A stretch of 64,000 bases of DNA from contig NZ_NERW01000002.1 of the NCBI RefSeq assembly GCF_003063505.1, positions 124,001 to 188,000 on the forward strand, in the 5' to 3' direction. Numbering within the stretch: the stretch's first letter is position 1; every line of letters starts with the position of its first letter. This DNA comes from Limnohabitans sp. T6-20 (GTDB lineage Bacteria; Pseudomonadota; Gammaproteobacteria; Burkholderiales; Burkholderiaceae_C). The notes under the pieces are model-generated. The model saw only the letters and a list, made by a program, of their open reading frames with translations, made no database searches and was not told the DNA's origin. A program made the translations under genes and the position numbers. Below, in pieces: positions 27,258-38,598 of the stretch.

Positions 27258-28177
27258 TGGAATCGTACGCACTGTTGGTGGCCGCCACGCTGAATGCGGG
27301 CACCGTGCTGGCGCTGGCCGCTTTGGGTTTGCTCATCAATGAAAAAGCCGGGGTGCTCAACCTTGGGGCCGAGGGCATGATGCTGTGCGCGGCCATCGCC
27401 GGGTTTGCCGCCGTGATCCACACCGGCAACGACTGGATCGGGTTTGCCGCCGGCATGGGCGCGGGCGCTGTGCTGGCCGCCATCTTTGGTGGGCTGGTCA
27501 TTTGGCTGGGCACCAACCAATACGCGACCGGCTTGGCGCTTAGTTTGTTCGGCGTGGGTTTTTCGGCCTTTGCGGGCATTGGCTATGTGCAGGAGAAGCT
27601 GCCCGAGCGGGCCTCGCACGCCATTCCATTCCTGGCTGACATTCCGCTGGTGGGTCCGGCCTTCTTCCGTCAGCACCCGCTGGGCTACATCACGATCGCA
27701 CTGGTTTTGGGCCTGATCTGGTTTTTGTACAGAAGCCGCCCCGGTTTGGTGCTGCGCTCGGTGGGCGAATCGCCCGAGTCAGCCCATGCGCTGGGCTATC
27801 CGGTGCGCCGCATCCGCCTGCTGGCGGTGGTGGTGGGCGGGGCGCTGTGCGGCTTGTCGGGGGCCTACATCTCGGTGGTCTACACCCCGCTGTGGGTCGA
27901 GGGCATGGTGGCCGGTAAGGGCTGGATCGCGCTGGCGCTGACCACTTTCGCCACCTGGCGACCGGCACGGGTTTTGCTGGGTGCTTACCTGTTCGGTGGC
28001 GTGACCATGTTGCAGTTTCACTTGCAAGGCGCAGGCGTGGATGTCTCCAGCCAGCTGCTCACGGCGCTGCCGTATGTCTCGACCATCGTGGTGCTGGCTT
28101 TGATTTCCCGCAACCCGACCTGGATCCGGATCAACATGCCAGCGTCGCTGGGGAAAACTTTCCATCCCGGTTCATAA
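27257..28177 (+). CDS. BMP-type ABC importer, permease 2
   Basis: A 306-residue membrane protein with the typical NEKAGVLNLGAEGMMLCAA segment of the second permease in nucleoside ABC systems and GYPVRRIRLLAVVVGGALCG further on. ATG 27257 overlaps the previous stop (TGATG). The GGAGGGAAAG sequence just upstream gives a strong ribosome site. The in-frame start at 27215 would overlap permease 1 by 43 bases and is not favoured. It is followed after 52 bases by its receptor gene. Confidence 0.93.
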   Translation: MESYALLVAATLNAGTVLALAALGLLINEKAGVLNLGAEGMMLCAAIAGFAAVIHTGNDWIGFAAGMGAGAVLAAIFGGLVIWLGTNQYATGLALSLFGVGFSAFAGIGYVQEKLPERASHAIPFLADIPLVGPAFFRQHPLGYITIALVLGLIWFLYRSRPGLVLRSVGESPESAHALGYPVRRIRLLAVVVGGALCGLSGAYISVVYTPLWVEGMVAGKGWIALALTTFATWRPARVLLGAYLFGGVTMLQFHLQGAGVDVSSQLLTALPYVSTIVVLALISRNPTWIRINMPASLGKTFHPGS

Positions 28178-28229
28178 TGAGTTTTTTCAACCCCCCCTGT
28201 AACCCTGTTCAATAACAAAAGGAACTGAC

Positions 28230-29366
28230 ATGACAGACATCTCCAAGCGCACCGTCGTCAAGATGGTGGCCCTGACCGCTGTGGCTGCCGCCGCACTGGT
28301 CGGCTGTGGCAAGAAAGAAGAAGCCCCCAAGGCCGAAGCGCCCGCTGCGGCCAAGGCCGAGCCCCTGAAGATCGCGTTTGCTTATGTTGGCCCTGTGGGC
28401 GACGGCGGTTGGACTTTTGCGCACGACAACGGCCGCAAAGCCCTCGAAGCCGAGTTCGGCGATAAGATCGTCACCAGCTTCGTTGAAAAAGTGCCCGAAA
28501 GCGCTGACGCCGAGCGCGTGATTCGCGACATGGCCGGCCAAGGCAACAAGCTGATTTTTGGCACCACCTTCGGCTACATGGAGCCCATGCTCAAAGCCGC
28601 AGCGGACCTGAAAGACGTCAAGTTCGAGCACGCCACCGGCTACAAAACCGCCGAGAACATGCGCACTTACGACAGCCGCACCTACCAGGGTGCGTACATG
28701 GCTGGCGTGATCGCAGGCAAGATGACCAAGACCAACACCGTGGGTGTGGTCGGTTCCATCCCAATCCCTGAAGTGATCCGCAACATCAACAGCTTCACGC
28801 TGGGTGCTCAGTCGGTCAACCCCAAGATCAAGACCAAAGTGGTCTGGGTGAATGACTGGTTCAACCCACCAAAGGAAACCGAAGCCGCTACCGCCCTGAT
28901 CAACGGCGGCGCTGACGTGCTGATGCAAAACACCGACTCGCCTGCCGTGTTGCAGACCGCCGAGAAGATGGGCAAGCGCGCCTTCGGCTGGGATTCGGAC
29001 ATGACCGCCTACGGCCCCAAGGCCCACCTGGGCTCGGCCGTGATCAACTGGGGCCCTTACTACATCAAGGCCACACGTGACGCCCTCGAAGGCAAGTGGG
29101 CCACCGGCCAAAGCTGGTGGGGCGTGAAAGAAGGCGCGATTGACTTTGTGTCGGTGGCCGCTGACGTGCCTGAAGATGCCAAAAAGAAACTGGAAGAAGT
29201 CAAAGCCGGTCTGAAAGACGGCACTTTCGAAATCTGGAAAGGCCCGATCGTGGGTCAGGATGGCAAAGAAGTGCTGGCCAAAGACGCCGTGGCGGACGAC
29301 AAGTTCTTGGGCGGCATCAACTTCTACGTCAAGGGCGTGGAAGGCAAGATTCCAGGCGGCAAGTAA
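28230..29366 (+). CDS. BMP-family lipoprotein receptor of the purine/nucleoside importer
   Basis: A 378-residue lipoprotein: a hydrophobic signal ends in the lipobox LVGC at residues 23-26, followed by a charged Ala/Lys/Glu linker. The mature part is a BMP (PnrA-like) periplasmic binding domain, with FAYVGPVGDGGWTFAHDNG for the ligand cleft and FGTTFGYMEPM and VVWVNDWFNPPKE further on. Members bind purine nucleosides or bases; the adjacent guanine and adenine deaminases favour free bases here. An AAGGAACT ribosome site precedes the ATG. A double terminator follows. A paralogue is encoded at 30627. Confidence 0.92.
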   Translation: MTDISKRTVVKMVALTAVAAAALVGCGKKEEAPKAEAPAAAKAEPLKIAFAYVGPVGDGGWTFAHDNGRKALEAEFGDKIVTSFVEKVPESADAERVIRDMAGQGNKLIFGTTFGYMEPMLKAAADLKDVKFEHATGYKTAENMRTYDSRTYQGAYMAGVIAGKMTKTNTVGVVGSIPIPEVIRNINSFTLGAQSVNPKIKTKVVWVNDWFNPPKETEAATALINGGADVLMQNTDSPAVLQTAEKMGKRAFGWDSDMTAYGPKAHLGSAVINWGPYYIKATRDALEGKWATGQSWWGVKEGAIDFVSVAADVPEDAKKKLEEVKAGLKDGTFEIWKGPIVGQDGKEVLAKDAVADDKFLGGINFYVKGVEGKIPGGK

Positions 29367-29375
29367 GCGCTTGTA

Positions 29376-29434
29376 TGAACGGCCTTCTGGCCGTTCAAAC
29401 CTTTTCAAAAGGCTGCTTTCGGGCAGCCTTTTTT
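29376..29434 (+). terminator. Double terminator after the importer operon
   Basis: A 9-base-pair hairpin (TGAACGGCC/GGCCGTTCA, 29376-29397) is followed by a second stem AAAGGCTGC/GCAGCCTTT (29408-29431) ending in TTTTTT. The second is a standard intrinsic terminator. Confidence 0.85.
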
Positions 29435-29450
29435 CGTTCTGCGGGCTTAA

Positions 29451-30533
<1,083 letters not shown>

Positions 30534-30564
30534 GGGTCTCGGGTCTCTTGATAAAATCCGACCC

Positions 30565-30595
30565 CGAAGCCCGCTGCCCCGGCGGGCTTCGTTTT
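30565..30595 (+). terminator. Intrinsic terminator after adenine deaminase
   Basis: A 10-base-pair stem, CGAAGCCCGC with GCGGGCTTCG, around a 7-base loop, followed by TTTT, 32 bases after the stop codon. Confidence 0.85.
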
Positions 30596-30626
30596 GTGTA
30601 TCACCGGGGCCATGTAGAGGACTACC

Positions 30627-31724
30627 ATGTATAAAAACCTCGCTGCCACGCTCGTGGCCGCCTGCTTTTTTGTTTCGGCCGCACAGGCTCAAATTCCAGC
30701 GCAATCTCCCACCAAAATCACCGAGCCCATCAAGGCAGGTTTTGTCTATGTCTCGCCCATCACCGAGGCAGGCTGGACCAAACAGCACGACGAGGGTCGC
30801 AAGGCGGTCGAGCGGGCTTTGGGCGATCAAGTCAAGACCACCTTTGTGGCCGATGTGCCCGAGGGCGCAGACGCCGAGCGCGTGATCCGCGACCTGGCCC
30901 AGCAGGGCCATCAGATCATTTTCACGCCCAGCTTTGGCTACATGGAGCCCACGCTCAAGGTGGCCAAAGAGTTTCCGAATTTGAAGTTTGAATCGGTCAC
31001 CGGGTTCAAGACGGCACCCAATGTGGCTGCATCGAACGCCCGTTATTACGAAGGCCGTTACCTGGCGGGCATCGCCGCTGGACGCATGACGAAGTCCAAC
31101 GTGGCCGGTTATGTGGCGGGTTTCCCGATCCCCGAGGTGCTTCAAGGCATCAATGCCTTCACCTTGGGCATGCGCTCGGTCAATCCGAAAGCCACAGTCA
31201 AAGTGGTCTGGCTCAACGCCTGGTTTGATCCACCGAAAGAGCGCGAAGCGGCCATGGCTTTGTTCAATCAGGATGTGGATGTGATCGCGTTCCACACCGG
31301 ATCGACTGCGGTGATGGCGGCTGCGCAAGAGCGCGGCAAGATGGCCGTGGCCTACCACTCGGACATGCGCAGGGTGGGGCCGGATGCCCAAATCATCGCC
31401 GTAACCCACCAGTGGGGTGACTATTACACCGCCCGCGTGAAGGCGGCCATGGCGGGTACTTGGACTTCGGGCAGCGTGTGGGGCGGGGTGAAGGAAGGGA
31501 TGATCCGCGTGGGCGACTTTGGCCCGAAGGTGCCCAAAAAAGTCCAGGATGAGATTGCAGCCAAGCAAAAAGCGGTGGGTGCGGGCAAATTGCTGCCATT
31601 CGCCGGCCCGATCACCGACAACGAAGGCAAGGCGGTTTTGCCCGCAGGGCAAAGCCTGAGCGATGCCCAGATCTTGAACATGAATTACCTGGTGCAGGGT
31701 GTGGTGGGGCGCATCAGCCGCTGA
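30627..31724 (+). CDS. Second BMP-family periplasmic binding protein
   Basis: A 365-residue protein with a cleavable signal peptide (hydrophobic stretch ending SAAQAQ), not a lipoprotein. It is a paralogue of the receptor at 28230, with shared GWTKQHDEGRK, PSFGYMEPTLK and WFDPPKEREAA. The ligand-facing loops differ: FHTGSTAVM here against QNTDSPAVL there, and HSDMRRVGP against DSDMTAYGP, so another purine or nucleoside may be bound. There is no second ATPase or permease beside it; it may share the importer at 24647-28177. It follows a terminator, so it has its own promoter. Confidence 0.9.
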   Translation: MYKNLAATLVAACFFVSAAQAQIPAQSPTKITEPIKAGFVYVSPITEAGWTKQHDEGRKAVERALGDQVKTTFVADVPEGADAERVIRDLAQQGHQIIFTPSFGYMEPTLKVAKEFPNLKFESVTGFKTAPNVAASNARYYEGRYLAGIAAGRMTKSNVAGYVAGFPIPEVLQGINAFTLGMRSVNPKATVKVVWLNAWFDPPKEREAAMALFNQDVDVIAFHTGSTAVMAAAQERGKMAVAYHSDMRRVGPDAQIIAVTHQWGDYYTARVKAAMAGTWTSGSVWGGVKEGMIRVGDFGPKVPKKVQDEIAAKQKAVGAGKLLPFAGPITDNEGKAVLPAGQSLSDAQILNMNYLVQGVVGRISR

Positions 31725-31821
31725 ACCTGCAGGCTTGGCCCCGGCTTGTGGCGCTGGGTGCCAGTCTGGTCCAGGCCCGGCGGGAGCCTCTAAAATAACT
31801 GAATTGACATAAAGGCACACC

Positions 31822-32391
31822 ATGAGCATCAAGAGCGACAAATGGATCCGCCGCATGGCAGAGCAGCACGGCATGATCGAGCCGTTTGAGCCCGGCCAAA
31901 TTCGCCAGAACGCCGCAGGCCAGAAAATCGTGAGCTACGGCACCAGCAGCTATGGCTATGACATCCGCTGCGCGCCCGAGTTCAAGGTGTTCACCAACAT
32001 TTACAGCACCGTGGTGGACCCCAAAAACTTCGATGAGCGCAGTTTTGTGGACATTGAAGGCGATGTTTGCATCATCCCGCCCAACAGTTTTGCACTGGCC
32101 CGCACGGTGGAATATTTCCGCATTCCGCGCAATGTGCTGACCATTTGCCTGGGCAAAAGCACTTACGCCCGCTGCGGCATCATCGTCAACGTGACGCCCT
32201 TTGAGCCCGAGTGGGAAGGCTACGTGACCCTCGAATTCAGCAACACCACGCCACTGCCCGCCAAGATTTATGCCGGTGAGGGGTGTGCCCAGGTTTTGTT
32301 CCTGGAAAGCGATGAAGTGTGTGAAACCAGCTACAAAGACCGGGGCGGCAAGTACCAGGGGCAGGTCGGTGTCACGCTGCCCAAAACCTGA
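31822..32391 (+). CDS. dcd: dCTP deaminase
   Basis: A 189-residue protein of the trimeric dCTP deaminase/dUTPase fold. Motifs are [13 protein letters not shown] at the N-terminal third, [17 protein letters not shown], and the catalytic [18 protein letters not shown] with the essential Glu in TLEFSN. It ends with [13 protein letters not shown], the nucleotide-closing tail. It makes dUTP from dCTP for thymidylate synthesis. The AAAGGCACACC before the ATG is a weak ribosome site. This gene marks the end of the purine locus. Confidence 0.96.
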   Translation: MSIKSDKWIRRMAEQHGMIEPFEPGQIRQNAAGQKIVSYGTSSYGYDIRCAPEFKVFTNIYSTVVDPKNFDERSFVDIEGDVCIIPPNSFALARTVEYFRIPRNVLTICLGKSTYARCGIIVNVTPFEPEWEGYVTLEFSNTTPLPAKIYAGEGCAQVLFLESDEVCETSYKDRGGKYQGQVGVTLPKT

Positions 32392-32445
32392 GGTCCAAAA
32401 CCCGGTTTTTGGCCTGTCAGCCCAAAATGCGACAATAGCGGGTTA

Positions 32446-33897
32446 ATGACCGACTCTTTTTCCAATTTATCGCTGGCGCCCACGCTGGCACGAGCCGTAG
32501 CCGAAATGGGCTACGAATCCATGACCCCTATCCAGGCCCAAGCCATTCCGGTGGTATTGACAGGCCAGGATGTCATGGGCGCAGCCCAGACCGGCACCGG
32601 TAAAACGGCGGCTTTCTCGCTGCCATTGCTGCAACGCCTGCTCAAGCACGAAAACCCCTCCACATCACCCGCCCGGCATCCGGTGCGCGCCCTGGTGCTT
32701 TTGCCCACGCGTGAACTGGCCGATCAGGTCGCCCAGCAGATTAAGATGTACGCCAAGTACACCCAGCTGCGCAGCGCAGTGGTGTTTGGTGGCATGGACA
32801 TGAAGCCCCAGACGCTGGAGCTGAAAAAAGGCGTTGAGGTGTTGGTGGCCACGCCTGGCCGTTTGCTGGACCACATCGAAGCCAAAAACGCGGTGTTGAA
32901 CCAGGTGGAATATGTGGTGCTGGACGAAGCCGACCGCATGCTGGACATCGGCTTTTTGCCGGATTTGCAGCGCATCCTGAGCTTTTTGCCCAAGCAGCGC
33001 ACCACGCTGTTGTTCTCGGCCACGTTCTCATCTGAGATCAAGCGCCTGGCCGGCAGCTACCTGCAAAACCCCGTCACCATTGAGGTGGCGCGTCCCAATG
33101 AGACCGCGTCCACCGTCGAGCAGCGTTTTTACGCCGCGCAAGACGATGACAAGCGCCGCGTGATCCGCAAGGTCTTGGACGACCGGGGCATCAAGCAGGC
33201 GTTCATCTTTGTGAACAGCAAGCTGGGCTGCGGCCGTCTGGCCCGTTCTTTGGAGCGTGAAGGCTTGCGCACAGCGGCTTTGCACGGCGACAAGAGCCAG
33301 GACGAGCGCCTGAAAGCGCTGGAAGCCTTCAAAAAAGGCGAAGTCGATTTGCTGGTGTGTACCGATGTGGCCGCCCGTGGTTTGGATATCAAGGACGTGC
33401 CTGCGGTGTTCAACTTCGATGTGCCCTTCAACGCCGAAGACTATGTGCACCGCATTGGCCGCACAGGCCGCGCTGGTGCGTCGGGCTTGGCGGTGACTTT
33501 GGTCAGCCCGTCCGATACCCGCTTGGTGGGTGACATCGAAAAGCTGATCAAGAAAAAGCTGGAAGTGGAAACCTTGCCGCTGGACACACGCCCTGCTGGC
33601 CCCGCGCCAGAAAAGTGGGGAACGCGTTCGGAAGACCGTCCTCGCGGGCGGGCCTCAGAAGGTCGCCGCCGGGAGCACGATCCTCGTGATGCACTGGATG
33701 CACCGAACGAGCGCCGTGGTGGCTTCCGCCCTGCGCCGATCAACCGTGATCCGTTTTTCCAGAAGCCTTACGAGGCCACCGTGTCGGAAACTGCGCCCAG
33801 CTGGGAGCCGAGCGGCCCCAAAACGGTTCGTTCCTCGATCTCGGCCAATATCAAGCCGAAACGCAAGGTCGCGGCCTTGTTCAAATCGGGTCATTGA
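32446..33897 (+). CDS. rhlE: DEAD-box RNA helicase (RhlE type)
   Basis: A 483-residue helicase with all core motifs: AQTGTGKT (I), PTRELA (Ia), TPGRLLDH (Ib), VLDEADRMLD (II), SATFSS (III), DVAARGLDIKDV (V) and HRIGRTGRAG (VI). The C-terminal 100 residues are basic and low complexity (RSEDRPRGRASEGRRREHD), a flexible RNA-binding tail. It unwinds RNA duplexes in ribosome assembly or mRNA decay. RhlE is the best match of the subfamilies by core sequence and tail type, though related genes in this order often exist in several copies. Confidence 0.9.
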   Translation: MTDSFSNLSLAPTLARAVAEMGYESMTPIQAQAIPVVLTGQDVMGAAQTGTGKTAAFSLPLLQRLLKHENPSTSPARHPVRALVLLPTRELADQVAQQIKMYAKYTQLRSAVVFGGMDMKPQTLELKKGVEVLVATPGRLLDHIEAKNAVLNQVEYVVLDEADRMLDIGFLPDLQRILSFLPKQRTTLLFSATFSSEIKRLAGSYLQNPVTIEVARPNETASTVEQRFYAAQDDDKRRVIRKVLDDRGIKQAFIFVNSKLGCGRLARSLEREGLRTAALHGDKSQDERLKALEAFKKGEVDLLVCTDVAARGLDIKDVPAVFNFDVPFNAEDYVHRIGRTGRAGASGLAVTLVSPSDTRLVGDIEKLIKKKLEVETLPLDTRPAGPAPEKWGTRSEDRPRGRASEGRRREHDPRDALDAPNERRGGFRPAPINRDPFFQKPYEATVSETAPSWEPSGPKTVRSSISANIKPKRKVAALFKSGH

Positions 33898-33965
33898 TCG
33901 GGTTTAAAGCCCGGTCTTTACCTGGGCTTCAAACCTTCGTCACTTGACGCTGTCAAAATCAGCGG

Positions 33966-36191
33966 ATGCGTGACATTTCCTCCCATTCCCCATTTTTCTC
34001 GGCACCCAACCCTGTGGTGCCTTTGCCTTTGCGGAGCACAGCGGCGGCCGCCATTTTGGTTGCGGCTTCCGGCTTTGTCTCGGCACAAACGGCATCGCCT
34101 GCGCCCGTTGCCACAGACCTGGGACAAGTTGAGATCCGGGGCAACCGCAACAATGACACCGAAGTGCGGCGCGAGTCCACCGCGTCCAAGATCGTGATCG
34201 GTCGTGAAGAGATCGAGAAACAAGGCGATGCAACCCTGGGTGAAGTCCTCAAGCGCCTGCCCGGCGTGACCGTGCAAGGCGCACCCGGACGAGGTGGCGC
34301 CATTCGGATGCGTGGCCTGGGCGGTGGGTATACCCAGATCCTGCTCGATGGTGAGCGCATGCCACCCGGGTTTTCTGTGGATTCACTCACCCCTGAGCAG
34401 GTCGAGCGCATTGAAATTTTGCGTGCACCGACCGCTGAGACGGGGGCTCGGGCCATCGCTGGCACCATCAACATCGTGCTGCGCGAAGGGCAGAAGGCCA
34501 ATCCGGACGATTTGAAGCTCACGGGCAGTACCGAGCACGGCCATGGCTCGTCCCAGCTCAATTGGGTTCATAACCTCAATACCCAACCCTTGAGCGGCAC
34601 TTTCACCTTGTCGGCGATGGACAGCCACCGGGCTGATGAGAGTGCGACGGAGATCCATTCGACAGTTCCTTTTGTTCCCGTTGATCAAGTGCGTTTGTCT
34701 GAGTCAGTGGGGCATCGCCAGGGCGTGCATGCCAACGCCCGTTTGCAATGGAAAGGCGAGCAGGGCAAAAGCTTGACCTTGACGCCATTTCTGATTTATT
34801 CCGAATACGCTGCCCAAGGGCGCATCGATGCCCGCCGACTGACGTCGGCCGCCATCACCGACACCGCTTTGACCGACAACCAGAGTCGTTATGCCGCCGC
34901 CCGTTTGAATGGCCAATGGGCCCAGCGCTTGGCTGCCGATGACCGATTGGAAGTGCGTTTCGGATTGGGTCAGTCTAAATACGACCAGCACATCACCCAG
35001 TCTGTCGTCAGCACCACCGGGCTTTTGTCGGGTGCTGTGGACGAGCAACGCTTCACCGACCGCAGCACCAGTCTGAATGGCAAATGGACGCGCGTGCTTG
35101 AGAACGGGCACCAGCTGGTGACTGGTTTGGAGCATGAAGGCGTGCGCCGTGTCGAAGAGGCCAGCGCAGGATCGGGTGACGACAGCGGCAACCTGAAGGC
35201 CCGCACAGCACGCTGGGCGGCCTACACGCAAGACGAGTTCAAGATCAACCCCAATTGGTCGGCCTATGCAGGTGTTCGCTACGAAAGCATCTTGACCGAG
35301 GGCCAAGTGAGCGAGGACCTCAAGCGCAACAAAAGCCAGGTGTGGACCCCGTTGCTGCACGCCTTGTGGAAGCCAGACCCGGCCAAGCGCGACCAGGTCC
35401 GCATGAGCCTGACCCGCAGTTACAAAACCCCAACACTCTACAACTTGGTCGCACCGCTGAGGTATTCGCGTGACTATCCTGTCTCTGGAGGCAACGTGCC
35501 CACCCAGCCTGACCGAGGGGGTAACGCCGATTTGCGACCTGAGTTGGCCTCAGGCATTGACATAGGCTTTGAGCGCTATCTGGAGGGCGGGGGTGTGCTC
35601 AGCGCCAACTTGTTCCACCGGAACATCCAGGACTTGATCCGTTATCAGACGAGCTTGCGCAGTGTGTCCTGGTCAAACCAACCGCGCTGGGTGTCTACCC
35701 CCCAGAACGTGGGCGATGCCGTCACGCAGGGCATTGAACTCGAAGCCAAATTTCGTTTGAACCAAGCTTGGGCCGAGGCTTGGCCTGTGGACATCCGCAG
35801 CAACATCAGCTTTTTCCGCTCCAAAGTCAAAGAGGTTCCCGGCCCCGATAACCGCCTGGATCAGCAGCCCAGCATGACCGCCAATCTGGGCGCGGATTAC
35901 CGCTTGCGCAGCTCGCCCCTGACCTTGGGCGGCAACGTCAACTGGAACCCGGATTACGACACGCAGCGCAGTCAGGAGCAGCGGTCTTACCAAGGCATCA
36001 AGCGCGTGGTCGATGTGTATGGTTTGTGGCGTTTTTCTGCCGCCACGGCCTTGCGCCTGACGGTGAGCAACCTGATCCCGCGCGACTACCAAACCGCCAC
36101 CACCTTCAGCAACGGCACCCTGAGTGAGACTGCCAAAACCACAGACCGCAACTGGCGCAACATCCAGCTGCGTCTCGAGATAAAAATCTGA
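33966..36191 (+). CDS. TonB-dependent outer-membrane receptor
   Basis: A 741-residue outer-membrane protein. After a signal region ending FVSAQT near residue 41, a plug domain follows (TLGEVLKRLPGVTVQG and GAIRMRGLGGGYTQILLDGERM, about 80-150). The rest is a beta barrel with FERYLEGGGVLSANLFHRN and ending QLRLEIKI, where the last strand closes with an aromatic-poor but charged end. It takes up an unidentified siderophore, vitamin or other large ligand with energy from TonB. No TonB, ABC transporter or sigma/anti-sigma pair is adjacent, so the ligand is unknown. Confidence 0.9.
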   Translation: MRDISSHSPFFSAPNPVVPLPLRSTAAAAILVAASGFVSAQTASPAPVATDLGQVEIRGNRNNDTEVRRESTASKIVIGREEIEKQGDATLGEVLKRLPGVTVQGAPGRGGAIRMRGLGGGYTQILLDGERMPPGFSVDSLTPEQVERIEILRAPTAETGARAIAGTINIVLREGQKANPDDLKLTGSTEHGHGSSQLNWVHNLNTQPLSGTFTLSAMDSHRADESATEIHSTVPFVPVDQVRLSESVGHRQGVHANARLQWKGEQGKSLTLTPFLIYSEYAAQGRIDARRLTSAAITDTALTDNQSRYAAARLNGQWAQRLAADDRLEVRFGLGQSKYDQHITQSVVSTTGLLSGAVDEQRFTDRSTSLNGKWTRVLENGHQLVTGLEHEGVRRVEEASAGSGDDSGNLKARTARWAAYTQDEFKINPNWSAYAGVRYESILTEGQVSEDLKRNKSQVWTPLLHALWKPDPAKRDQVRMSLTRSYKTPTLYNLVAPLRYSRDYPVSGGNVPTQPDRGGNADLRPELASGIDIGFERYLEGGGVLSANLFHRNIQDLIRYQTSLRSVSWSNQPRWVSTPQNVGDAVTQGIELEAKFRLNQAWAEAWPVDIRSNISFFRSKVKEVPGPDNRLDQQPSMTANLGADYRLRSSPLTLGGNVNWNPDYDTQRSQEQRSYQGIKRVVDVYGLWRFSAATALRLTVSNLIPRDYQTATTFSNGTLSETAKTTDRNWRNIQLRLEIKI

Positions 36192-36295
36192 CGGCGCGGA
36201 CCTCTGCGGCCCATTGGGTGCGAGGAGGCTGTCGCCTGTTGGGCAGAGTGGCCCTTGGGCTTGTGCCAAGATACAGGCCTACTTTGGAGACTTTC

Positions 36296-37171
36296 ATGCC
36301 CATCAAAGACGCTGCCTGGCACGACCGCATGTACAACAACCGGGCGCTGGTGCCCGACTTTGCCGACCACTTCGCGCATTGGAAAAACGCCTCGGTGCAG
36401 GCCCGTGAAACACTCAAGCCTCTGCTGGATGTGCCCTATGGCCAGGGGCCCAACGAAACGCTCGACATTTTCCCCGCGGCCAAAACCAATGCCCCCGTGG
36501 TGATCTTCATTCACGGCGGATATTGGCGCAGCCTCGACAAGTCAGACCATTCGTTTGTGGCCCCGGCTTTGCGCGACATGGGCGCTTGCGTGGTGGTGGT
36601 CAATTACGCGCTGTGCCCCGGCACCGAAACGCAAGCGGTGACGGTGCCGGACATTGCCCTGCAAATGGCACATGCCACCGCTTGGGTCTGGCGACACATT
36701 GCCGCGCACGGTGGCGATCGCAGCAACATCACGGTGATCGGCCATTCGGCCGGTGGACACTTGGCTGCCATGCTTTTGGGTTGTGACTGGAAAAAAGTGG
36801 GGCGCGATTTGCCTGCCGGTCTGGTGCGCAAAACCATGTCGATTTCGGGTCTGTTTGATCTGGAGCCCGTGCGCAAAACACCGTTTGTGCAGGGCGATCT
36901 GCGCATCACCCCCGCGCATGTGCGCATGGCCAGCCCGGCCAAATGGCAACGCCCCCGCAATGGCGTGCTGTACACGGTGGTGGGGGGCGACGAGAGCCCG
37001 GAGTTTTTGCGCCACAACCGCTTGATTTACCAAGCTTGGGGTCCCAAGACCGTGCCTGTCTGCGAAGACTTGCCGGGGTTGAACCACTTCAGTGTGGTGA
37101 CGGCGCTGACGCGAACAGGCAGCCGTTTGAATGCATTGGCCAAAACCTTGATTCAGCAGAAACCGGCATGA
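36296..37171 (+). CDS. Alpha/beta hydrolase (esterase or kynurenine-formamidase-like)
   Basis: A 291-residue hydrolase from ATG 36296, which has GGAG upstream. The oxyanion motif HGGYW lies at residues 73-77 and the nucleophile elbow GHSAGGH has Ser151; a C-terminal His is in LNHFS. The HGGYW form and overall layout are those of the kynurenine formamidase/carboxylesterase group, where the N-terminal segment covers the active site. No tryptophan-degradation genes are near, so the substrate is open. An in-frame start at 36218 adds 26 residues without homology. Confidence 0.85.
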   Translation: MPIKDAAWHDRMYNNRALVPDFADHFAHWKNASVQARETLKPLLDVPYGQGPNETLDIFPAAKTNAPVVIFIHGGYWRSLDKSDHSFVAPALRDMGACVVVVNYALCPGTETQAVTVPDIALQMAHATAWVWRHIAAHGGDRSNITVIGHSAGGHLAAMLLGCDWKKVGRDLPAGLVRKTMSISGLFDLEPVRKTPFVQGDLRITPAHVRMASPAKWQRPRNGVLYTVVGGDESPEFLRHNRLIYQAWGPKTVPVCEDLPGLNHFSVVTALTRTGSRLNALAKTLIQQKPA

Positions 37172-37213
37172 GCCAGCTTGACCGCCCATGATGTGGGTGA
37201 ATGCAGTAAACCA

Positions 37214-37368
37214 TTGTGGGAGTGGGCCCCTGCTCGCGAATGCGTACTGGGGCACAACAAGCATTCGGCCGCAGGGGCAGCCTCCCACAAAAATCAAAAC
37301 CGCATCAGCGACGCACAGAAGCCCCTGACATCTCTGGCTGTGGGAGCGCGCCCCTGCGCGCGAATGCG
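37214..37368. repeat. Cluster of three TTGTGGGAG REP-like elements
   Basis: Three copies of a 30-base palindromic unit occur at 37214-37244 (plus), 37261-37290 (minus) and 37338-37368 (plus). Each begins TTGTGGGAG or CTGTGGGAG, has a CCCT loop flanked by 6-base complementary arms, and ends in CGAATGCG or part of it. They lie between the convergent esterase and amidohydrolase genes. The layout resembles the REP sequences of Pseudomonas. Three more copies are at 46163-46283. Confidence 0.85.
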
Positions 37369-37377
37369 TCTCTGGTT

Positions 37378-38583
<1,206 letters not shown>

Positions 38584-38598
38584 GGCTGACCTCCTTGC

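Noticed and set aside
37214..37368. The repeat cluster as a CRISPR array
   Set aside because: Copies alternate in orientation, spacing is irregular, there are only three units and no cas gene is present.
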